A stretch of DNA of 52,159 bases, taken from NCBI RefSeq assembly GCF_947504145.1, contig NZ_CANNGQ010000008.1:1-52159 (forward strand). Direction: 5' to 3'. The notes below the pieces were generated by a model. The model worked only from the letters and a program-made list of their open reading frames with translations, made no database searches and had not been told where the DNA came from. A program made the translations under genes and the position numbers. Each line of letters opens with the position of its first letter. Position 1 is the first letter of the stretch. This stretch comes from an uncultured Microbulbifer sp. (GTDB lineage: Bacteria; Pseudomonadota; Gammaproteobacteria; Pseudomonadales; Cellvibrionaceae). Positions 31,270 through 41,410 of this stretch are shown here, piece after piece.

Positions 31270-31845
31270 GTGAAATATCAGGTCCAGTCAGGGTGGCTGT
31301 CCGGTGTGCGCCGGGTACCCAGTCCGCATTGCAACAGTCGTCCCGACGATGCGGAAGTGGATCTGTTGGTGATTCACTGTATCAGCCTGCCACCGGGGCA
31401 GTACGGCGGCGCCTATATCGATGAATTTTTCCTCGGTCACCTGGATATTGATGCCCACCCCTACTTTTCTGAAATTGCCACATTGCAGGTTTCTGCACAT
31501 TTCTTGATCGATCGCAACGGCCGAGTTACCCAGTATGTGCCGCTGAATCAGCGCGCCTGGCATGCGGGGCAGTCGACGTTTTGCGGGCGGGAAAACTGCA
31601 ATGACTTCTCCATCGGCATTGAACTGGAAGGGCTGGATACCGATACCTACACGCCGGCGCAGTACCAATCTCTGGCGGAAGTAACCCGTGCAATCACAGA
31701 AGCCTATCCGGCGATTGACCGGTCGAGGATCACCGGGCATTCAGATATCGCACCGGGAAGAAAGCTGGACCCGGGTCCGGGGTTTGACTGGGACCTGTAT
31801 TTTAAAAAACTGGATCAGGTGCAGGGGGACGTGCCTGAGGGCTGA
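31270..31845 (+). CDS. ampD: 1,6-anhydro-N-acetylmuramyl-L-alanine amidase AmpD
   Basis: AmpD is the cytoplasmic zinc amidase that removes the peptide from anhydro-muropeptides during wall recycling and so keeps ampC-type induction low. The 191-residue product has the zinc ligands His36 in LLVIHCISLPPGQ and the His/Asp pair in TGHSDIAPGRKLDPGP, plus SAHFLIDRNG and WHAGQS typical of the Amidase_2 fold. The start is GTG. ampE follows 82 bp later, the usual ampDE order. Confidence 0.95.
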   Translation: MKYQVQSGWLSGVRRVPSPHCNSRPDDAEVDLLVIHCISLPPGQYGGAYIDEFFLGHLDIDAHPYFSEIATLQVSAHFLIDRNGRVTQYVPLNQRAWHAGQSTFCGRENCNDFSIGIELEGLDTDTYTPAQYQSLAEVTRAITEAYPAIDRSRITGHSDIAPGRKLDPGPGFDWDLYFKKLDQVQGDVPEG

Positions 31846-31927
31846 GATGCCGTCTGGTGAGGCACCCTGATCCACAGGTTCGCAAAACAACTACAACACG
31901 CAATACAACAAATTTACAGGGGGCGCT

Positions 31928-32857
31928 ATGGCGCTTTTGATTGTGTTATTGGCATTGGGACTGGTGCAGATCTGGGGCTCTGGCGGCCCGCTGCACCGGG
32001 ATGGCTGGTTTGGCCGGTGGCAGACTTTTGTCTACAGCCGCGGCGTGGTGCAGGGCAAGTCGGGTATCGGTTTCGGCCTGGTGGTACTGCTGCCGGTGCT
32101 GGGTACGGCCATCGTATTGGCGTTCGCGGAAGCGGCGCTCGGCTGGTTGGGCGTGCTTCTGGTGAGTGTGCCTGTACTGCTGTACAGCTTTGGGCGCGGT
32201 AATTTTAACGAGGCGCTGGCGGGCTATCTGCGGGCCTGGTATCAGGGAAACCTGGAAGACGCCAGAAAGGCGGCAGAGCCGTTGATGGAGCCTGCGGATT
32301 TCGAGCGCGCGCAGCAGATTTCCAATGGACAGGAGCTGCACCGGTTGGTGTTCCGGGCCGCTGCGTACCGCGCTTTTGAACGCTTGTTTGCGGTGTTGTT
32401 CTGGTTCCTGTTGCTGGGTATTCCGGGGGCTATGCTGTATCGCCTCAGCCATCTTGCTCATGGAGCGCTCAGTAAAAAGAATCTCTCGGAGGGTGAATCT
32501 TCCGCGCCAGCGACTGCCGGTGATCAGGCGCTGGCGGCGCGCTGGCTGTGGCTGATCGAATGGTTGCCGGTGCGCGCGATCGGCTTCAGTCTTGCTATCG
32601 TGGGTAATTTTGCCGGCTGCTACCGCGCCTGGCGCGATCATCTGACCTGCAAACAAAGCGCGACGGATGATGTGCTGGAATACTATCTTGAGGGCGCTCT
32701 TGGCGGGATCGACAGCAGCGAGTGCAGCGCCGGTGCCGCCGTCAGCGAGGGGCAGCGTTTGTGCGGTGCGGAAATCGAGGGCATGCAGGCGCTGTTGTCC
32801 CGAGCGCTGTTGATGTGGGTGACGCTGATGGCGCTGTACGGTCTTTTTGCCAGCTGA
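31928..32857 (+). CDS. ampE: AmpE-like inner-membrane protein
   Basis: The 309-residue product is a CobD/AmpE-type membrane protein with four helices at about 1-15, 45-85, 150-175 and 290-309. It has LYSFGRGNFNEALAGYLRAWYQG (in part, about 86-108), FWFLLLGIPGAMLYRLSHLA and WLIEWLPVRAIGFSLA, all family features. Its role with AmpD in signalling of wall damage is poorly defined. The start is preceded by CAGGGGGC. Position right after ampD supports the name. Confidence 0.88.
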   Translation: MALLIVLLALGLVQIWGSGGPLHRDGWFGRWQTFVYSRGVVQGKSGIGFGLVVLLPVLGTAIVLAFAEAALGWLGVLLVSVPVLLYSFGRGNFNEALAGYLRAWYQGNLEDARKAAEPLMEPADFERAQQISNGQELHRLVFRAAAYRAFERLFAVLFWFLLLGIPGAMLYRLSHLAHGALSKKNLSEGESSAPATAGDQALAARWLWLIEWLPVRAIGFSLAIVGNFAGCYRAWRDHLTCKQSATDDVLEYYLEGALGGIDSSECSAGAAVSEGQRLCGAEIEGMQALLSRALLMWVTLMALYGLFAS

Positions 32858-32927
32858 GAAAGGTCCGGCTGATCCGAGTTCTGATTCTCGAAGCCTATTG
32901 TTTATTCGTCGACGGTAAGGAGATTGC

Positions 32928-33959
32928 GTGACAGAGGCCTGTGGTGAACCACCAGCGGATAATACGGGAGCCGGCCTATTGGACTTGCCCGCCGCTGCGG
33001 ATGTATTCGCCGCGGCCGAGCGCATCGCCGGCCGAATTCACCGCACTCCACTGATCGCATCGTCGAGCCTGAACGGCTTGCTTGGCGCTGATCTGTATTT
33101 CAAATGTGAACACCTGCAGAAGGTCGGCGCTTTCAAGGCGCGCGGTGCCGCCAACGCTGTGTCACAGGTACCGGCGGGCACGAAGATTGTCGCCACCCAT
33201 TCCTCCGGTAATCACGGCGCCGCACTGGCGTGGGCAGCGGCGGAGCAGGGGCTTCGCTGCAAGGTGGTGATGCCGGAGAATGCACCAGAGGTAAAAAAGT
33301 CAGCGGTTGCTGCATACGGAGCAGAGATCGTATTTTGTGAGCCGACACTGCAGGCACGGGAGTCCACGCTTGAGGATCTGGTGCAGTCTTGCGGTGCCCA
33401 TGTCGTCCCGCCATTTGATGACGCGCGCATTATTGCCGGGCAGGGTACGGTCGCTCAGGAAATTGTGGGGCAGTGTCGTGCGCTGGGGTTTGTGCCAGAC
33501 CTTATCGTTGCCCCGGTGGGCGGCGGCGGCCTTCTCGCTGGTGTTGGCCTTGCTGCGTCCGCACTGGCACCTGAGATAAAAGTACTGGGCGCCGAGCCCG
33601 CCGGTGCCGACGACGCTCAGCGCTCATTCCGCAGTGGAACCCGTGTCACCGAGCTGGTGCCGGACACCATTGCGGACGGTTTGCGTACAACTCTGGGGGT
33701 GCGAAACTTTGCGTTGATACGCACGTGTGTCAACGACGTGGTGACGGTTTCCGAGGCGGCCATTGGCGAAGCGCTGGTGTTGCTGTGGCGCCGCACCAAG
33801 CAGTTTGTCGAACCGTCGGCGGCGGTGGGGCTGGCTGCGGTGATGGAGCATCCCGCGCGTTTTCGCAACAAACGTGCGGTGATCGTGTTGACCGGTGGCA
33901 ATGTGGATATCGCGGCGGCTGCAGGCTTTGTAAGCGGCCACCATCAGTCCATGAAATGA
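32928..33959 (+). CDS. PLP-dependent threonine/serine dehydratase-like enzyme
   Basis: The 343-residue product is a fold-type II pyridoxal-phosphate enzyme. The Schiff-base Lys is Lys70 in GAFKARGAANAV. SSGNHGAALAWAA binds phosphate/substrate, and VGGGGLLAGVG is the glycine-rich phosphate loop. There is no C-terminal ACT regulatory domain, so it resembles catabolic threonine dehydratase, serine dehydratase or serine/aspartate racemases rather than IlvA. Start GTG with AAGGAG upstream. It lies between ampE and ampG, but nothing in its sequence ties it to wall recycling. Confidence 0.85.
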   Translation: MTEACGEPPADNTGAGLLDLPAAADVFAAAERIAGRIHRTPLIASSSLNGLLGADLYFKCEHLQKVGAFKARGAANAVSQVPAGTKIVATHSSGNHGAALAWAAAEQGLRCKVVMPENAPEVKKSAVAAYGAEIVFCEPTLQARESTLEDLVQSCGAHVVPPFDDARIIAGQGTVAQEIVGQCRALGFVPDLIVAPVGGGGLLAGVGLAASALAPEIKVLGAEPAGADDAQRSFRSGTRVTELVPDTIADGLRTTLGVRNFALIRTCVNDVVTVSEAAIGEALVLLWRRTKQFVEPSAAVGLAAVMEHPARFRNKRAVIVLTGGNVDIAAAAGFVSGHHQSMK

Positions 33960-34016
33960 ACGAAGGTGTGGGACTGCACCAGAATGGATGTGCGCATTAC
34001 CGCGCTAAGGAAAGTC

Positions 34017-34646
34017 ATGAAAAAGGAAATCAAGCGACTCGGGATCTTCAGTTGGGTCATCGGTAGCGTCCGGCGGCCTGCTACACTGTTGGCAACTCTG
34101 GCGGTGTCACTTTTTTTGGCGATTGCGCCTACGGTAGCTGCACAAGACGGAAGTGCGAAGTCCTTCCGGCTGGCGTCCACCACCCTGAAAAGCGGTGGCC
34201 GTATGACCAAAGCGCAGGTTTACTACGGGTTTGGCTGTAGCGGCGAAAACATTTCCCCTGAACTCCATTGGCAGGGGGCTCCGCAGGGCACCCGCAGTTT
34301 TGCGGTGGTCATGCACGATCCGGATGCACCCACGGGGAGTGGTTGGTGGCACTGGGTGGTCTTCAATATTCCGGCAACGGTGACGGCGCTTCCCGAGGGG
34401 GCCGGAGATCCCAAGTCCGGCCTGATCCCCGAGGCGATCCAGAGCCGCACAGATTTTGGCAGTCCCGGCTATGGCGGAGCCTGTCCGCCGGAAGGGCATG
34501 GCGACCATCGCTATCAATTCCGGGTGTACGCGCTTAAAGTGGAGCAATTGCAGCTGGATGAAAATGCGCCAGCGGCTATGGTGGCGTATCAGATCAATGC
34601 CAATAAACTCGCTGAAGCACAGCTCGAAGTGAAATTCGGCCGTTGA
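34017..34646 (+). CDS. YbhB/YbcL (PEBP, Raf-kinase-inhibitor-like) protein, exported
   Basis: The 209-residue product starts with a basic segment and a hydrophobic helix (about 21-42) ending VAAQDG, a likely signal peptide. The PEBP core has LHWQGAPQGTRSFAVVMHDPDAP (in part, about 82-104), WWHWVVFNIP and YGGACPPEGHGDHRYQF, the anion-binding pocket residues of the family. Function of bacterial members is unknown. The ATG at 34017 is preceded by AAGGAAA; upstream in-frame starts lack a ribosome site. Confidence 0.85.
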   Translation: MKKEIKRLGIFSWVIGSVRRPATLLATLAVSLFLAIAPTVAAQDGSAKSFRLASTTLKSGGRMTKAQVYYGFGCSGENISPELHWQGAPQGTRSFAVVMHDPDAPTGSGWWHWVVFNIPATVTALPEGAGDPKSGLIPEAIQSRTDFGSPGYGGACPPEGHGDHRYQFRVYALKVEQLQLDENAPAAMVAYQINANKLAEAQLEVKFGR

Positions 34647-34707
34647 CCCCGGGCACCCCGGCGTCATTGCCGCCAGGCAAGCAGATAAAAGGAAGCAAAG
34701 CCTGCCC

Positions 34708-36069
34708 ATGCAAAAGCAAAAAATGACCTGGGGAGAAGCGCTCACGGTTTATACCCGGCCGAAAGTGCTGGCGATGTTTTTCTTTGGTATCTCCGCCGGG
34801 TTGCCACTACTGCTGGTTTTTTCCACCCTCACCGCCTGGCTGCGCGATTACGGTATCAGCCGAACCACCATTGGCTTTACCGCGTGGATCGGTATCACCT
34901 TCTCCATCAAATTCATTTGGGCACCTATCATCGATTCCCTGCGAATCCCGTTTTTGACCAACGTGATGGGGAAGCGGCGCAGTTGGATCCTGGTGTCACA
35001 GATTGGTGTCGCATTTGGCCTGTTCGCCATGAGCCAGATTAACCCGCAGTTGGCGCTACCTGCCGTATTCGGGTTTGGCATCTTGGTGGCGTTTTGCTCT
35101 GCCTCCCAGGACGTGGTCATCGACGCCTACCGGATCGAAGCGGTGGATACCGAGTTTCAGGGTGCCATGGCGGCAATGTATGTGTTTGGCTACCGGGTGG
35201 CACTGCTGATCGCTGGTGCAGGTGCGCTGTTTATCGCCGAGTACGCCAGTTGGAGCATTTCCTATATGTGCATGGCGGCGCTGATGGGTGTGGGGATTAT
35301 CACCACGCTATTGGTTTCGGAACCGGATCACCAGAAGGCGCGCGCTCAGGGCCAGGAGTTTCAGCACGCCTGGGTCGACCGGGTGCTTGGCAGTGGCAAG
35401 CATGGCCGGATAAGCGAGTGGTTCGTGCGCGCGGTGGCGTGTCCGTTTATTGACTTCTTCCAGCGCAATGGCCGCTTCGCGATCGTGCTTCTATTGTTTA
35501 TTGGTATTTACCGCGTCAGCGATATTGCCATGGGGGTGATGGCCAACCCCTTCTATCTGGATCTGGGATTCAGCAAGGATGACATCGCGCAGATTGGTAA
35601 GCTGTTCGGTTTTTTCTGCACGATGCTCGGTGCGTTTCTCGGCGGGGCTCTGGTGGTACGTTTCGGGATCCTGCGCCCGCTGATTCTTGGAGCGGCCATG
35701 GTGGCGGCGACCAATCTGTTATTCGCCCACCTGGCGACGATAGGGCCGGACAAAACGTGGCTGGCGATCGTAATCAGTGCGGATAACGTCAGTGCCGGGA
35801 TATCCAACTCGGTGTTTATTGCCTTTCTTTCGAGCCTGGTTAATCAGTCATATACCGCTACCCAGTACGCCCTGTTCAGTTCACTGATGACGTTGCCCGG
35901 CAAATTTATCAGTGGATTCTCTGGAATCGTAGTGGACGGGGAGGGGTATGAGTATTTCTTTATTCTCGTGGCGATTCTCGGTATTCCTGCCGTGCTACTG
36001 GCAATTTACATCTGGTATCGGAACCGGGATCAAGAAGCGGCAGAAGATGAAGAGGCAGCGCCGGGGTGA
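34708..36069 (+). CDS. ampG: AmpG-like muropeptide MFS transporter
   Basis: The 453-residue product is a twelve-helix major facilitator protein of the AmpG group, which imports anhydro-muropeptides from the periplasm for recycling. Family features are FFGISAGLPLLLVFSTLTAWL (in part, about 24-44), FIWAPIIDSL near 67, SASQDVVIDAYRIE (about 131-144) and FRVSDIAMGVMANPFYLDLGF-type segment near 272-290. AmpG and the nearby AmpD act in sequence in the same pathway, so the cluster is a recycling locus with two unrelated-looking genes inserted. Confidence 0.88.
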   Translation: MQKQKMTWGEALTVYTRPKVLAMFFFGISAGLPLLLVFSTLTAWLRDYGISRTTIGFTAWIGITFSIKFIWAPIIDSLRIPFLTNVMGKRRSWILVSQIGVAFGLFAMSQINPQLALPAVFGFGILVAFCSASQDVVIDAYRIEAVDTEFQGAMAAMYVFGYRVALLIAGAGALFIAEYASWSISYMCMAALMGVGIITTLLVSEPDHQKARAQGQEFQHAWVDRVLGSGKHGRISEWFVRAVACPFIDFFQRNGRFAIVLLLFIGIYRVSDIAMGVMANPFYLDLGFSKDDIAQIGKLFGFFCTMLGAFLGGALVVRFGILRPLILGAAMVAATNLLFAHLATIGPDKTWLAIVISADNVSAGISNSVFIAFLSSLVNQSYTATQYALFSSLMTLPGKFISGFSGIVVDGEGYEYFFILVAILGIPAVLLAIYIWYRNRDQEAAEDEEAAPG

Positions 36070-36105
36070 TCGGCGTTTCCCTTCAGGCCTTTCTCCCGCG
36101 CGCTG

Positions 36106-36423
36106 TCAAAGCTGTCCTGGCTTCGGCCAGCCGTAGTGCCGAAGATCAATCTTACCCTTCACAGGCGTCACCCCTTCATCGAGTAACCTCGCCAGCTGGC
36201 GTTTTGCCGCCGGTTCAGGCAGGGAGACTTTTCCCTGAGCATTGATCACCCGATGCCATGGCAGGCGGGTATCTCTGGGTAGTTTTCTCAGTGTCTGCCC
36301 CACGAGTCTGGCGGCTCTGGGGAGACCTGCGAGCTCGGCTAGTCCACCGTATGTAACCACCCGTCCCGTAGGAACCCGTGCAAGTGCAAGGCAGATGCGA
36401 CTTGTGGCATCATGCCCTTTCAT
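36106..36423 (-). CDS. atl: Alkyltransferase-like protein (ATL, MGMT family)
   Basis: The 105-residue product is the DNA-binding half of the O6-alkylguanine transferase family. It has RVPTGRVVTYGGLAELAGLPRAARLVG (helix-turn-helix, in part about 16-42) and LPWHRVINAQG (about 54-64). Trp56 replaces the active-site Cys of the usual PCHR motif. This is the hallmark of ATL proteins, which bind O6-alkylguanine without repair and direct it to nucleotide excision repair. I use the ATG at 36423; a longer frame extends upstream but reads into the next gene's 5' region and is not family-like. Confidence 0.85.
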   Translation of the reverse strand: MKGHDATSRICLALARVPTGRVVTYGGLAELAGLPRAARLVGQTLRKLPRDTRLPWHRVINAQGKVSLPEPAAKRQLARLLDEGVTPVKGKIDLRHYGWPKPGQL

Positions 36424-36527
36424 TTTTCTGCCCTGCAGATCATGCACGGGTGAGTCGGCGCTGGCTTTGCTATCTGGCTTATCAGTCAATTTTCTGCAAT
36501 AACTCCAGGCTATCGAAAGGTTGTTTC

Positions 36528-37607
36528 GTGCTTTCTGTTGTACCCAGTACTTCTTTTTTCCATATTTCTTTCCGGTCGCGTGTGGCACTCAAGGTGCTCA
36601 GCGGCCTTGTGGCCCTGACGTTTACCACATTTACCTCGCTGGCAAATGCCGGCGTGCTGAGTCTGACCAATGGCGACCGTATTCACGGTGAGCTGGTGGT
36701 AGTGGACCGGGACAATGTGGTGTGGAAATCGGAAACCTTTGGGGATATTACCGTAGCCAAGGAGAAAATCCTCTCCCTGGAGACCGACAAGGACCTGAAG
36801 ATCGCCGGCCGGGATGAACCCTGCGCGCTGGCTGGTCACCGCCGTCAGCAGTGGGAGCTTTACTGTGATGAAGGTTCCGGTTGGGTGATGGACTTTCCGG
36901 CGATTGACCGCGCCGAGCCGTATATCAACTTTGTCGGTAACCCGATTATTTTCCGTGGAAATGTCGCCGCCTCTGGTGTGTTCGAAGAGGGCAACCGGGA
37001 GCGGGAAGACTGGGATATCAACGCCAATTTTGATGTGCGTCATGGTGATTTCCACCACCTTATAGGCACCCAATATCAGAACCAGAACAGTTCCGAAGTG
37101 GACGACCTGGAAAAGTACCGGCTGAGCTACGACTTGCGCTGGATCTTCGCAGAGAAGTGGTTCGCCGCCGGCAACAGCTCCCTGCTTCATGAAGAGGCGC
37201 GGAACCTGGATCTCGGATCCACCGTTGGTCTCGGTCTTGGTTATCTGTTTTTCGACACCGACAAATCGGCGCTGTCTATCCAGGGTGGTGTGAGCAGCCT
37301 GAAAGAAAACTATATCGATCCGAGCTTGAATGAGGACCCGAGTAAGCGCTATGCAGCTGGACGTACGGCGTGGGACTTCCGTTACAAATTCGATCTGGGC
37401 CCGGAAATCTATTACAACCAGGAATTGCTGCAGTCGCTGGATCGCAGTGATGACTATCAGAGCAATGCAGAAATCGGTGTCCGCACGCCACTGGTGAAGG
37501 GCATCCTGATGGAAGTCAAGTACGCTTGGCAGTACGACAACACACCATCTCTGGATAGTGAGAAAGAAGACACCAAAATGACCATTGGCGTGGGCTATTC
37601 CTGGTAA
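36528..37607 (+). CDS. DUF481 (YdiY-like) outer-membrane protein
   Basis: The 359-residue product has an N-terminal signal sequence (hydrophobic about 18-35, ending SLANA). A short domain LSLTNGDRIHGELVVVDRDNVVW follows, then a long stretch of alternating beta strands ending YSW, a typical outer-membrane C-terminus. This fits DUF481 beta-barrel proteins, whose function is unknown. GTG at 36528 has GAAAGG 7 nt upstream. It diverges from the ATL gene. Confidence 0.82.
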   Translation: MLSVVPSTSFFHISFRSRVALKVLSGLVALTFTTFTSLANAGVLSLTNGDRIHGELVVVDRDNVVWKSETFGDITVAKEKILSLETDKDLKIAGRDEPCALAGHRRQQWELYCDEGSGWVMDFPAIDRAEPYINFVGNPIIFRGNVAASGVFEEGNREREDWDINANFDVRHGDFHHLIGTQYQNQNSSEVDDLEKYRLSYDLRWIFAEKWFAAGNSSLLHEEARNLDLGSTVGLGLGYLFFDTDKSALSIQGGVSSLKENYIDPSLNEDPSKRYAAGRTAWDFRYKFDLGPEIYYNQELLQSLDRSDDYQSNAEIGVRTPLVKGILMEVKYAWQYDNTPSLDSEKEDTKMTIGVGYSW

Positions 37608-37649
37608 AAGCACGCCTGTTCAAAATATTGACAATACGTTGAGGTACCT

Positions 37650-38411
37650 ATGCAGGTTGCAAACAGCATTATTGCCATTACCGGTGCGGGCCAGGGCTTG
37701 GGCCGGGCCATGGCCAGATATCTTGCCGGTCGCGGCGCCCGCCTCGCGTTGATCGATGTCAATCAGGAGCGGCTCGATGAAAGTGTTGCCGCCTGTAGTG
37801 AAGTGGGTGGAGAAGCGCGCAGCTACGTGATCGATGTGGCCAATGAAGTCGCTGTCGACGAGGGCTTTGCGGCCATCAACAAGGATTTTGGTGGGCTGGA
37901 TGTGCTGGTAAACAACGCCGGTATCATGCGCGATGGCATGTTGCTGAAAGTCAAAGATGGCAAGGTGGCCGATCGTATGTCCCTCGCTCAGTGGCAGTCG
38001 GTGATCGACGTCAACCTGACGGGTGTTTTCCTGTGTACCCGGGCGGCCGCCGGGATCATGGCGGAGAAGGGCGATGGGGGTGTTATCGTCAACATCTCCA
38101 GCGTTTCCCGCGCGGGCAACATGGGGCAGACCAATTATTCCGCATCGAAAGCGGGTGTTGCCACCATGACCGTTACCTGGGCGCGGGAACTGGCGCGTTA
38201 CGGTGTGCGGGTGGCTGCCATTGCGCCGGGCTTTATAGGTACCGAAATGGTTGCTCAGATGCGCCCGGAAATTCTTGAGGGCCTGGTAAAGCAGGTTCCA
38301 CTGCGCCGTATCGGAGAGCCGGATGAAATTGCCAGCACTGTGTCGTTTATCATTGAAAATGACTATCTCACCGGTCGTGTGGTAGAAATCGACGGCGGAG
38401 CCCGCATGTAG
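37650..38411 (+). CDS. SDR family oxidoreductase (FabG-like)
   Basis: The 253-residue product is a classical short-chain dehydrogenase. It has the NAD(P) loop TGAGQGLG (11-18), Asp36 at the end of beta-2 (LALIDVNQ; suggests NAD preference), the NNAG motif (88-91), catalytic Ser150, Tyr163 and Lys167 (YSASK), and a C-terminal ending DGGARM. It resembles 3-oxoacyl-ACP or acetoacetyl-CoA reductases, but the true substrate cannot be read from sequence. Confidence 0.85.
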   Translation: MQVANSIIAITGAGQGLGRAMARYLAGRGARLALIDVNQERLDESVAACSEVGGEARSYVIDVANEVAVDEGFAAINKDFGGLDVLVNNAGIMRDGMLLKVKDGKVADRMSLAQWQSVIDVNLTGVFLCTRAAAGIMAEKGDGGVIVNISSVSRAGNMGQTNYSASKAGVATMTVTWARELARYGVRVAAIAPGFIGTEMVAQMRPEILEGLVKQVPLRRIGEPDEIASTVSFIIENDYLTGRVVEIDGGARM

Positions 38412-38507
38412 GTTATTTCGGCGCCAGGGGTGAACCGATACAACCCTGCATGACTGCGTCGGCATCTCCACTCCCGGCTTCAGCCGGGCAAACAGGAAAC
38501 CATCACA

Positions 38508-39098
38508 ATGCGTCCTCTACTACTGCTGTTTATCCTTCTGCCGATCCTTGAAATGTGGGTTTTGATCAGTGTTGGAGAAGAAATTGGTGCGCTGCCGACC
38601 ATTGGTCTTGTTCTGCTCACTGCGGTCATCGGCCTGGCGCTGCTGAAACGGCAGGGGATTTCAACTGTGATGCGGGCGCAGCAGAAGATGCAGGCCGGGG
38701 AGATGCCCGCAAAGGAGATGGCGGAAGGCATATTCCTCGCTGTAGGTGGTGCACTGCTTCTCACACCTGGATTTATTACCGATACCATTGGGTTTGCCTG
38801 CCTCATTCCCGGCGTGCGGCAGCTGATTATCGGCAGGCTCCTCGGCCATGTAGTGGTGGTGCGAGGCTCCACCTACACTCAGGGTCCTTTCCAGAAGGGC
38901 CCTTTCCAGCAGGGGCCACACCAGCACCAGGGGCCGCGCCAGCAGGGCCCATTCCAACAGCCCGGTCAGGACCGCTCCCGTGACATTATTGATGGCGAGT
39001 TTCAACGGGAAGAGCAAAGGGACGGGCGAATAGCGGGGCAGGACGATCAGCGCGACCACAAGCGCCAAAACAAGGACGATCCCACAAAGGGCGGTTGA
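38508..39098 (+). CDS. fxsA: FxsA family membrane protein with Gln/Pro-rich tail
   Basis: FxsA is an inner-membrane protein that in E. coli limits exclusion of phage T7 by the F plasmid. The 196-residue product has helices at about 3-18, 25-45 and 75-110 with the family pattern FILLPILEMWVLISVG and LLTPGFITDTIGFACLIP. After residue 120 comes a low-complexity tail built from GPFQ/GPHQ/GPRQ-type units, then a charged end. It precedes groESL, as in many gammaproteobacteria. Confidence 0.9.
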   Translation: MRPLLLLFILLPILEMWVLISVGEEIGALPTIGLVLLTAVIGLALLKRQGISTVMRAQQKMQAGEMPAKEMAEGIFLAVGGALLLTPGFITDTIGFACLIPGVRQLIIGRLLGHVVVVRGSTYTQGPFQKGPFQQGPHQHQGPRQQGPFQQPGQDRSRDIIDGEFQREEQRDGRIAGQDDQRDHKRQNKDDPTKGG

Positions 39099-39176
39099 TT
39101 ATTGATCGCCGTCACCGGACAACCCGATCTCCTGCTTCATTTCGCCAAAAATCCTCCAGTTTTTTTACCCGCCGCT

Positions 39177-39206
39177 GTTGAAATCCCTTCGAGTCCCCCC
39201 CAGATA
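39177..39206 (+). promoter_or_regulatory. Candidate sigma-32 heat-shock promoter of groESL
   Basis: GTTGAAA at 39177-39183 and CCCCAGATA ending at 39206 with a 14-nt spacer match the RpoH consensus (CTTGAA and CCCCAT-type -10). Transcription would begin about 115 nt before groES. No CIRCE inverted repeat is visible. Confidence 0.6.
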
Positions 39207-39326
39207 GGCTGCACCCCAAGTTTTTCCTGTTTCGGAAACCCGGAGCAGGTCTGGCAGAGAGCACGCAAAGCGGGCTCGAGCCACTTGACATTGCAACCCC
39301 AAAACGACTCATTGGAGAGCCAATCC

Positions 39327-39620
39327 ATGAAAATTCGTCCTTTACACGATCGCGTGGTAGTACGCCGTAAGGAAGAAGAACAGAAAACTGCTGGTGGCAT
39401 CGTGCTGCCGGGTGCAGCGAAAGAAAAGCCCAACCAGGGCGAAGTGGTTGCCGTTGGCGAAGGTAAATTGCTGGATAACGGTGATGTGCGCGCACTGTCT
39501 GTAAACGTTGGTGACACCGTAGTGTTCGGCCGCTATGCCGACAGCAACACCCTCAAGGTGGACGGCGAAGAGCTGATCATCATGAGCGAAGGCGACATTT
39601 ACGGTGTACTGGAGGGCTGA
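39327..39620 (+). CDS. groES: Co-chaperonin GroES
   Basis: GroES is the heptameric lid of the GroEL folding chamber. The 97-residue product starts [14 protein letters not shown] and has [19 protein letters not shown] (the mobile loop, about 18-36) and the C-terminal [17 protein letters not shown] at 39327 follows TTGGAGAG. Any upstream in-frame extension would not be family-like. groEL follows after 46 bp. Confidence 0.97.
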   Translation: MKIRPLHDRVVVRRKEEEQKTAGGIVLPGAAKEKPNQGEVVAVGEGKLLDNGDVRALSVNVGDTVVFGRYADSNTLKVDGEELIIMSEGDIYGVLEG

Positions 39621-39654
39621 GGCCCCGGTACAGGACATCCACGAGCAGAATTGA

Positions 39655-41307
<1,653 letters not shown>

Positions 41308-41333
41308 GCCGGCCTATTAGCCAGACAACTGCT

Positions 41334-41373
41334 GGCCACAAAAAAACCCGCTTCGGCGGGTTTTTTTGTGGCC
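41334..41373. terminator. Bidirectional terminator between groEL and intI
   Basis: GGCCACAAAAAAACCCGC and GCGGGTTTTTTTGTGGCC form an almost perfect 18-bp stem with a TTCG-type loop. A and T runs on both sides mean it can end both groEL (plus) and intI (minus) transcripts. Confidence 0.93.
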
Positions 41374-41410
41374 AATTTTTACAGTATGCCAATTAGTGCT
41401 CAGTTCCGGG

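Noticed and set aside
36424..36588. N-terminal extension of the ATL protein
   Set aside because: The extra residues are Lys-rich, not family-like, and overlap the start of the divergent DUF481 gene.
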